A DNA stretch of 13,907 nt. Source: Candidatus Hecatellales archaeon (lineage in GTDB: Archaea; Thermoproteota; Bathyarchaeia; Hecatellales; Hecatellaceae). The stretch lies in the NCBI GenBank assembly GCA_003662305.1, contig QMXU01000011.1, positions 1 to 13,907 of the forward strand, read 5' to 3'. The translations under genes and the position numbers were made by a program. The notes below the pieces were generated by a model. The model was not told where the DNA came from and did no database searches. It worked only from the letters and a program-made list of their open reading frames with translations. This document shows, piece after piece, positions 6,475-11,897 of this stretch (positions are counted from its first letter, which is position 1; every line of letters begins with the position of its first letter).

Positions 6475-6653
6475 TTATACGTTTAGGATTCCCCTTAGCT
6501 TTCTACCCATTATCCTTCTAAAAGCCATGAGATAGTCGTGGTCTTCAAGCAGGTGTTGGAAGTTTTTCCTCTCTCCGTCTGCCTGTACACGGTTCTGCCT
6601 CCTGAAACTATAAGCGTTAGTCTATAAGCTTCTCGGCTGATTGTTCTAGCCTT
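6475..6653 (-). pseudogene. Possible frameshifted coding remnant downstream of the winged-helix gene
   Basis: No intact gene fits this stretch, but it reads like protein in pieces on the minus strand. One frame gives SERLEQSAEKLID and stops at 6619-6617. Another, open from 6621 to the TAA at 6477-6475 (48 codons), ends with the plausible segments FQHLLEDHDYLMAFRR and IMGRKLRGILNV but has no start codon of its own. The third frame continues that of the winged-helix gene for about 45 codons beyond its TGA. A direct repeat (6608-6615 and 6622-6629) sits at the frame break. The simplest reading is a C-terminal extension or small gene broken by indels. Chance open frames or a sequencing error are alternatives. 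I cannot name the family. Confidence 0.35.
6608..6629. repeat. Short direct repeat CTATAAGC, 14-base period
   Basis: CTATAAGC occurs at 6608-6615 and again at 6622-6629. The six bases between the copies are GTTAGT. The 14-base spacing is not a multiple of three, and the repeat lies where the best minus-strand protein-like reading changes frame, so a small duplication may have broken the frame. Confidence 0.6.
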
Positions 6654-7100
6654 TCAGAGGGGGGACTCCCGCAGGGCTTTGAAGGTTTCATACCATAGGA
6701 TGGCTGAGGCTGAAAGGCCGAAAACCAAGGCCATGAGGTTGTGGAGGCTTAGGGTTTGAGGGTAAAGCGTTACGTAGGAGGCTAGGAGGCTCGTGGTGAA
6801 GACGGCGTAAAGCAGGCAGCGGGGAAACCGGAAGCGGCCTACCTTCATGAAAAACTTTAGGAAGCCTACCTTCACCTCCCGGGCTACCACGTATTCGCCT
6901 GTCGAAGTTTTAGACAGAAGCCCCAGCTCTCTAAGCTTCTCTAGGTGGTGGAGGGCGACGCTCGGGCTTTTGAAGCCTACCGCCCTCTGAACTTCCCTAA
7001 CCCCGAAGCTTCTGCCTCCACCAGCCTTGAGCAGATGCCAGTAGACCTGGAGGGTTTTGCCTCGAAGCTTAGCCTCCAGTTCAGCTTCAGCCTCAGCCAT
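6654..7100 (-). CDS. Membrane-tethered winged-helix DNA-binding protein
   Basis: From the chosen ATG the product is 148 residues. Residues about 14-74 look like a winged helix-turn-helix: LQVYWHLLKAGG, then FGVREVQRAVGFKSPSVALH as the turn and recognition helix, HLEKLRELGLLSK and a wing ending in EYVVAREV. Two hydrophobic helices follow (about 94-112 and 118-139), with short loops and a cytoplasmic tail. This is the layout of archaeal one-component regulators held at the membrane. ATG at 7100 is preferred over TTG at 7118: GGAAGGGG lies eight bases upstream and a TAAATTTAA box is centred about 24 bases upstream. The gene follows the SIMPL gene on the same strand, 58 bases away. It ends at a TGA right after a run of six C residues (6664-6659 on the minus strand); removing one C would extend the protein by 12 residues. 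Confidence 0.82.
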   Translation of the reverse strand: MAEAEAELEAKLRGKTLQVYWHLLKAGGGRSFGVREVQRAVGFKSPSVALHHLEKLRELGLLSKTSTGEYVVAREVKVGFLKFFMKVGRFRFPRCLLYAVFTTSLLASYVTLYPQTLSLHNLMALVFGLSASAILWYETFKALRESPL

Positions 7101-7118
7101 CCCTGAAGCCCCTTCCAA

Positions 7119-7128
7119 TTAAATTTAC
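7119..7128 (-). promoter_or_regulatory. TATA-like box upstream of the winged-helix gene
   Basis: TAAATTTAA on the minus strand is centred about 24 bases before the ATG at 7100. This suggests the regulator can be transcribed separately from the SIMPL gene, with a very short or absent leader. Confidence 0.4.
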
Positions 7129-7158
7129 GGTGTCTACGGCTAAAGGTTTAGGTCCTTT

Positions 7159-8004
7159 TCACTTAAACTCGTAGACCACGCTGACGTTTACGGTTACGCT
7201 GAGCTCCTCCGGTGCGATTATTTGAGGTGGAGCCGCTGCGCCTGCGAATGCCGCCTCCTTGTAGATTACCGGCGTCGGGGTGGGGACGCTGCTTAGGCTT
7301 ATGGATGTAGGGCCTACCAGGGTTACTCCAGCAGCCTCAGCTATGGTTTCAGCCTTAGCCTTAGCGTCCTTAACGGCGAGGGATAAAGCTTCAACCTTCA
7401 GTTTTTCCCTGGACTGCTCGGAGAGGGTGAAGCTTACCGAGGAAACCCTGTTGGCTCCGGCTTTAACGCCTCTGTCTATCACCTCTCCAACCATGCTCAG
7501 GTCTTCTAGCGTAACTTTCAGGCTGTTGCGGCATTCGTAGCCTACGATTACAGGCTCTTCACCTTTCGGGTAGCTCCACACCGGGTTTAAGCTGTAGCCC
7601 GTGGTTTCCATGCTGTTTTCGGGGATTCCAGCCTCCTTTAGGGCTGCGATCACCATGTTCATTTTCTCGGCGTTAAGCTGGTAGGCTTCAACCGCCGTGT
7701 CTCCGCGGGTTATAACGCTGAGGTCTACAACAGCCCTGTCAGGCTTAGCCTTAACGGTGCCGACGCCTACCACGTTTATGGCTTTCACCTGTTCTCCACC
7801 TTGGAAAGCCGTTAGGAAAGCCGCCATCTTCGCCCTTTCGCCTAGGGCTTCAGCTCCTGTTGGCGGTGGAGCTGGGTAGGCTTGCGTTACCCTGCCAGAC
7901 GATAGGAAGACGGGAACCGTTACGGCGAGGCTTACGGCCAGCATTACAACGGCGGCGACGCATAGGGCTAAAACCGTGTTTCTCAATCCTGTCTGGTTGC
8001 TCAT
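7159..8004 (-). CDS. SIMPL-domain (DUF541) membrane-anchored protein
   Basis: From the ATG at 8004 the product is 281 residues. A hydrophobic signal-anchor helix (about residues 10-36) is followed by a Pro/Ala-rich linker (AYPAPPPTGAEAL) and a SIMPL/DUF541 domain (about 74-280). The domain begins INVVGVGTVKAKPDRAVVDL, the hallmark of the family, and continues with AGIPENSMETTGYSLNPVW, VKAGANRVSSVSFTLSE and a long Lys/Ala helix (AVKDAKAKAETIAEAAGV). SIMPL proteins are envelope or periplasmic proteins of poorly defined role, and some form large oligomers. The alternative GTG at 8016 adds four residues; I prefer ATG 8004 because GGTGA (8017-8013) fits as its ribosome site. It is probably transcribed from a TATA-like box next to the inverted repeat at 8057-8075. 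Confidence 0.9.
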   Translation of the reverse strand: MSNQTGLRNTVLALCVAAVVMLAVSLAVTVPVFLSSGRVTQAYPAPPPTGAEALGERAKMAAFLTAFQGGEQVKAINVVGVGTVKAKPDRAVVDLSVITRGDTAVEAYQLNAEKMNMVIAALKEAGIPENSMETTGYSLNPVWSYPKGEEPVIVGYECRNSLKVTLEDLSMVGEVIDRGVKAGANRVSSVSFTLSEQSREKLKVEALSLAVKDAKAKAETIAEAAGVTLVGPTSISLSSVPTPTPVIYKEAAFAGAAAPPQIIAPEELSVTVNVSVVYEFK

Positions 8005-8048
8005 TTCCTCTTTCACCAGCCTAAATATGGGAGTTTAACCTGCTTAAT

Positions 8049-8088
8049 GATATAGTTTAGAACAGGCTGTTCTAAGGTTTGAACAGGC
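8049..8088. promoter_or_regulatory. Candidate operator: perfect 8-3-8 inverted repeat plus third half-site
   Basis: TTAGAACA-GGC-TGTTCTAA (8057-8075) is a perfect palindrome with a 3-base centre. GAACAGGC recurs in the same orientation at 8060-8067 and 8081-8088, exactly 21 bases apart, about two helical turns. On the minus strand the palindrome abuts a TATA-like ACTATATC (8056-8049) that would start the SIMPL transcript near 8026. The geometry is that of a dimer-binding operator with an added half-site, between divergent genes. Confidence 0.65.
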
Positions 8089-8125
8089 CTGGGGCGGGGA
8101 AACATTTTTCATGTGCCCCTCACCC

Positions 8126-8133
8126 TTTTTAAG
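8126..8133 (+). promoter_or_regulatory. TATA-like box for the elf1-polC-hef operon
   Basis: TTTTTAAG, centred at about 8129. A transcript would begin near 8155, leaving a leader of about 18 bases that includes the AAGGTG ribosome site (8159-8164), eight bases before the elf1 TTG. Confidence 0.5.
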
Positions 8134-8172
8134 TAGGTAGGTTTTTCTGAAGGCTTTGAAGGTGTAGCCGGG

Positions 8173-8415
8173 TTGGGCAGGAGGCGTAGGCGGAAGGTAG
8201 TTAAAATCGTTAGGAAAACCCTGCCAAAGGTTTTCGTATGCCCCAGATGCGGAGCCCGCTCCGTTAAAGTCCTAATGAAGGCGGGTACGGGGAAGGCGAA
8301 GGTAACCTGTAGCATCTGCGGCTTAACCGCGGAGCTCCCCGTATCGCCCTCAAGCCAGCCGGTGGACATTTACTGCCAGTTCAGCGACCTTTTCTATGCT
8401 AGGAAGCTGGGATAG
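8173..8415 (+). CDS. elf1: Elf1-type transcription elongation factor (zinc ribbon)
   Basis: An 80-residue protein with the Elf1/ELOF1 layout: a very basic N terminus (GRRRRRKVVKIVRK) followed by a four-cysteine zinc ribbon, Cys23 and Cys26 in CPRCG and Cys46 and Cys49 in CSICG, and a short C-terminal segment (VDIYCQFSDLFYARKLG). Eukaryotic Elf1 binds RNA polymerase II during elongation; the archaeal homologues are thought to act likewise on the archaeal polymerase, though this is less studied. The start is TTG at 8173, with AAGGTG eight bases upstream. It lies 12 bases before polC, whose ribosome site overlaps its stop codon, so the two genes are surely co-transcribed. Confidence 0.92.
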   Translation: MGRRRRRKVVKIVRKTLPKVFVCPRCGARSVKVLMKAGTGKAKVTCSICGLTAELPVSPSSQPVDIYCQFSDLFYARKLG

Positions 8416-8427
8416 GAGGGCTGGCCT

Positions 8428-11400
8428 TTGGCAGAGGTTAAAGCCAGCCCTGCCTACCGAAAATACTTTGAAGCCCTTGAAAGCCAGCTGGAAAGCCTTT
8501 TCAAGATAGCTGACGAAGCAAAGTCCAAAGGCTTCGACCCTAAAACCTCAGCCCGCGAGGAGGTTAGAATCTCAAGGGACCTGGCTGACAGAGTTGAGCA
8601 CACCGTAGGCCCTCCCGGGGTTGGAAGACGCATAAGAGAGCTGAGCAGGCTTTCCCCCACCCTTCTAGCCTTCAAAATAGCTGAGGAAGTGGTTTACGGA
8701 GCCTTCGGAAGCCTTGAGCCTGAAAAGGCCTTGGAGCAGGCTGTTAGAACGGGGACAGCGATTCTAACTGACGGTGTAACGGCAGCTCACATCCATGGAA
8801 TAGCAAAGGTAACCGTGAAAAGGAAGCCTAGGGGAGGACCCCACCTCGCCATTTACTTCGCGGGCCCCATGAGGTCTGCCGGTGGAACCGAGCAGGCGCT
8901 AGTGGTGGTGCTGGGAGACTATGTGAGGCGTATCATGGGGCTTGAGGCTTGGAGGGCTGGCGACGACGAGGTTGGACGCTTCCTAGAGGAGCTCCGCCTC
9001 TACGAGCGTGAGGTTGGACGCTTCCAGTATCATATAAGCGATGAAAACCTGGAGTATGTGCTCCGCAATCTCCCCGTCGAGGTTACCGGGATAAAAACGA
9101 ACCCCGTCGAGGTTTCAACCTTCCGGGATATTCCAAGCGTGGAAACCAACGGGCTTCGGGGGGGAGCCCTCAGGGTTGTAAACGACGGGATTGCTGGAAG
9201 AGCCTCCAAGGTTTGGAAGGCTGTTAAAGACTTGAACCTTCCAGGCTGGGACTGGCTTAGGAACGTGGTTGCCGGGAAGGCTGAGGAGGGTGAAGCCGGA
9301 TACCTCCAGGATATTATAGCTGGAAGACCTGTTTTCTCTTTTCCCTCCCCAAAGTATGAGGGCAGGTTCAGGCTTAGGTATGGGCGCGCACGGAACACGG
9401 GGCTTACCAGCGTAGGCGTCCACCCTGCAACCATGGCAATCCTGGAAGGCTTCATAGCCGTTGGAACCCAGCTTAAACTGGAACTTCCAGGCAAGGGAGG
9501 CATCGTTGGAACTGTTGAAACCATCGAGCCTCCCATCGTAAAGCTTGAGTCAGGCAGCGTAGTCAAGGTTGGAAGCCCCGAGGAAGCCTTAAAGGTTCAA
9601 GGTGAAATAGGGAAAATCCTCTTCCTAGGCGACCTCCTCGTCTCCTACGCTGAATTCTACGAGAACGATAAGCCCCTGGTGCCTTCAAGCTTCGTGGAGG
9701 AATGGTGGGCCTGGGAGCTTGGAAAAGCCGTCCAGGAAGCCTGCGGAGGCTCCTTGGAGGAAGCCTCTAGGAGGGCTGGGGTAGCCCGTGAAAGGCTTGA
9801 AGCCTTCCTTGAAAGGCCTCTAAGCTTTCAGCCGGATGCTGGGGAGGCCTTGAAGCTTTCAGCCAGCCTTAAGGTTCCCCTCCACCCGTCCTACACCTAC
9901 TTCTGGAGGAACCTTACGGTAGAGGAAATCCTAGCTCTTCGAAGGCTTATAGCTCAGGCGAGGATTGAATGGGCAGACGAGTTCGCCCAGTCTATAACCA
10001 TCGAGGAGAAAAGCCAGGTGAAAAGCCTTCTGGAAAGGCTTCTCGTCCCCCACCTAGTGGGCCACGGTAAAATTCTGGTTGGAAGCCGGGATGCCGCCCC
10101 GCTGGCCTACTGCCTTGGAATTGGAAGGGTTGAAGCTGAGCCTACTGCAGGAGGAAGCCTGACTTCTTTAAAGCTTGTAAGCCTCCTGGCAGGATTCGAG
10201 GTTAAAGACAAGTATGCCAGGTTTGTAGGCGTGAGGATGGGGAGGCCTGAGAAGGCTAAGGAGAGGCGTATGAAGCCTCCTGTCCACGTGCTGTTCCCAG
10301 TGGGACTTGCGGGAGGCCCCCAGCGTAACCTAGTGGAAGCCGCTGGAAGGCTTGTTGAAGTTGAAATTGCAAAGCGGAAATGTCCGGGCTGCGGGGTTGA
10401 AACCTTTGAGGCTCAGTGCTCCCTCTGCGGGGGCAGAACTCTTCCCGTCGAGGTGTGCCCGAAGTGTTTAAGTCCTCTCAAGGCTTCCACCTGCCCTAGA
10501 TGCGGGGTTGAGGCTGTAGCCTACGCCAGGCAGCCTGTAAACCTTGGAAGCCTGCTTGAAAGGGCTTCTAGGAGGCTTGGACTCTCCATTCCGGAAACCG
10601 TGAAGGGAGTTAAAGGCTTAATGAACGAGGCGAAGATTCCTGAGCCTGTTGAGAAAGGGATTCTGAGAGCCAAGTTCGGCTTAACCGTTTTCAAGGATGG
10701 AACCGTGAGGTTTGACTCTACTAACGCTCCTCTAACCCATTTCAAGCCTTCCGAGATAGGGGTTTCCGTGGAGAAGCTTAGAGAGCTGGGCTACACCGTC
10801 GACATGGACGGGAAGCCCCTGGAAAGCCCGGAGCAAACCTGCGAGCTTAAAGTCCAAGACATCGTAATCTCCGAGAAGTGCGCAGAGTTCCTGGTTAAGG
10901 TTGCAGGCTTCCTAGACGAGCTGCTTGAAAGATTCTACGGGCTTCCAAGGTTTTACAGGGTTGCCCGGAGGGAGGACCTGGTAGGCCACCTGATTGTAGG
11001 GCTTTCACCTCACACCCTATGCGGGGTTCTAGGCCGCATCGTAGGCTTCACCAAGCATAACGTGTGCTATTCTCATCCCCTCTGGATTTCAGCCAAGCGG
11101 AGAGACTGCGACGGCGACGAGGACTCTGTGATGCTCGCCTTGGACGTGCTTTTAAACTTCTCCCGCCAGTATCTTCCCGCCCAGATTGGAGGGTTAATGG
11201 ACTCGCCTATGTTGCTTCAGCCGGTGGTGAACCCGCTGGAGGTGGACGACCAAGTTTGGAGTTTAGACCTTTCAGCCCGCTACCCCTTAGAGTTTTACCT
11301 TAGAAGCCTTGAGGAGCCTCCGCCTAAGCATGTGGCGCCGCTGGTAAGCATGGTTATGCACCGGCTGGGAAGACCTGACCAGTATGAGGGCTACGGGTAT

Positions 11401-11868
11401 ACCCACGAGGTTTCAAGCATCAACAAGGGCGTCAGAGAGAACACGTATAAGAAGCTTAAAACCATGGCTGAAAAGCTTAGAAGCCAGATGGAGCTTATGG
11501 GTAAAATTGAAGGTGTCGAAGTGAGGGAAGTAGCCAAACGGGTTCTAGGCGTCCACCTCATGAGGGACATCATAGGCAACCTTAAGGTTTTCGCCTCCCA
11601 AGCCTTCCGCTGTAAACGCTGCAACGCAAGGTTCAGGCGTATACCTTTGGTTGGAAGGTGCCCCCGCTGCGGAGGCGAACTGGCCTTAACGGTTTACCGC
11701 GGCTCCGTAGAGAAATACCTGAAAATCGCTAGGTGGCTGGCTGAAGCCTACGGGATAGAGGACTACTACAAGCAGCGGGTTATCCTCGTGGAAAGCGAAA
11801 TAGGCTCCGTCTTCTCGGCTGGAGGCGGGGAGGAGAAGAAGCCCGCCCAGCTGACGGACTTCCTGTAG
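8428..11868 (+). CDS. polC: DNA polymerase D large subunit DP2 (catalytic)
   Basis: The catalytic subunit of the archaeal replicative polymerase PolD. The 1146-residue length is normal and there is no intein. The active-site segment at 890-899 reads KRRDCDGDED; Asp895 and Asp897 correspond to the two metal-binding aspartates of the family, followed by a conserved LNFSRQYLPAQIGGLMDSP. Three cysteine clusters are visible: Cys652/655/664/667, Cys677/680/689/692 and a C-terminal Cys1062/1065/1078/1081. The extreme C terminus, AQLTDFL, resembles a reduced PCNA-binding (PIP) motif. The N-terminal region (FAGPMRSAGGTEQALVVVLG) is also typical of DP2. The start is TTG at 8428, with GGAGGG (8415-8420) seven bases upstream. 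The partner subunit DP1 is not in this window. hef begins 29 bases after the stop. Confidence 0.97.
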   Translation: MAEVKASPAYRKYFEALESQLESLFKIADEAKSKGFDPKTSAREEVRISRDLADRVEHTVGPPGVGRRIRELSRLSPTLLAFKIAEEVVYGAFGSLEPEKALEQAVRTGTAILTDGVTAAHIHGIAKVTVKRKPRGGPHLAIYFAGPMRSAGGTEQALVVVLGDYVRRIMGLEAWRAGDDEVGRFLEELRLYEREVGRFQYHISDENLEYVLRNLPVEVTGIKTNPVEVSTFRDIPSVETNGLRGGALRVVNDGIAGRASKVWKAVKDLNLPGWDWLRNVVAGKAEEGEAGYLQDIIAGRPVFSFPSPKYEGRFRLRYGRARNTGLTSVGVHPATMAILEGFIAVGTQLKLELPGKGGIVGTVETIEPPIVKLESGSVVKVGSPEEALKVQGEIGKILFLGDLLVSYAEFYENDKPLVPSSFVEEWWAWELGKAVQEACGGSLEEASRRAGVARERLEAFLERPLSFQPDAGEALKLSASLKVPLHPSYTYFWRNLTVEEILALRRLIAQARIEWADEFAQSITIEEKSQVKSLLERLLVPHLVGHGKILVGSRDAAPLAYCLGIGRVEAEPTAGGSLTSLKLVSLLAGFEVKDKYARFVGVRMGRPEKAKERRMKPPVHVLFPVGLAGGPQRNLVEAAGRLVEVEIAKRKCPGCGVETFEAQCSLCGGRTLPVEVCPKCLSPLKASTCPRCGVEAVAYARQPVNLGSLLERASRRLGLSIPETVKGVKGLMNEAKIPEPVEKGILRAKFGLTVFKDGTVRFDSTNAPLTHFKPSEIGVSVEKLRELGYTVDMDGKPLESPEQTCELKVQDIVISEKCAEFLVKVAGFLDELLERFYGLPRFYRVARREDLVGHLIVGLSPHTLCGVLGRIVGFTKHNVCYSHPLWISAKRRDCDGDEDSVMLALDVLLNFSRQYLPAQIGGLMDSPMLLQPVVNPLEVDDQVWSLDLSARYPLEFYLRSLEEPPPKHVAPLVSMVMHRLGRPDQYEGYGYTHEVSSINKGVRENTYKKLKTMAEKLRSQMELMGKIEGVEVREVAKRVLGVHLMRDIIGNLKVFASQAFRCKRCNARFRRIPLVGRCPRCGGELALTVYRGSVEKYLKIARWLAEAYGIEDYYKQRVILVESEIGSVFSAGGGEEKKPAQLTDFL

Positions 11869-11897
11869 AAGCCCCCTTGGATGGTAAGGCTGGAAGC

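Noticed and set aside
6521..6624. Small plus-strand open frame of about 29 codons between nadE and the winged-helix gene
   Set aside because: It has a GTG start without a ribosome site and no recognisable sequence; the minus-strand remnants explain the region better.
6622..6638. 17-base near match between 6622-6638 and the window start (1-17)
   Set aside because: Sixteen of 17 bases agree, but about one such match is expected by chance in this much DNA, and the shared word GAAGC is common here.
9030..9566. A 178-codon minus-strand open frame inside polC
   Set aside because: It lies wholly opposite a strongly conserved gene, has low-complexity Ser/Thr/Pro composition and no ribosome site.
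8428..11868. Possible intein in DP2
   Set aside because: The protein is of normal length, runs through the active site without interruption, and shows no intein splice motifs.
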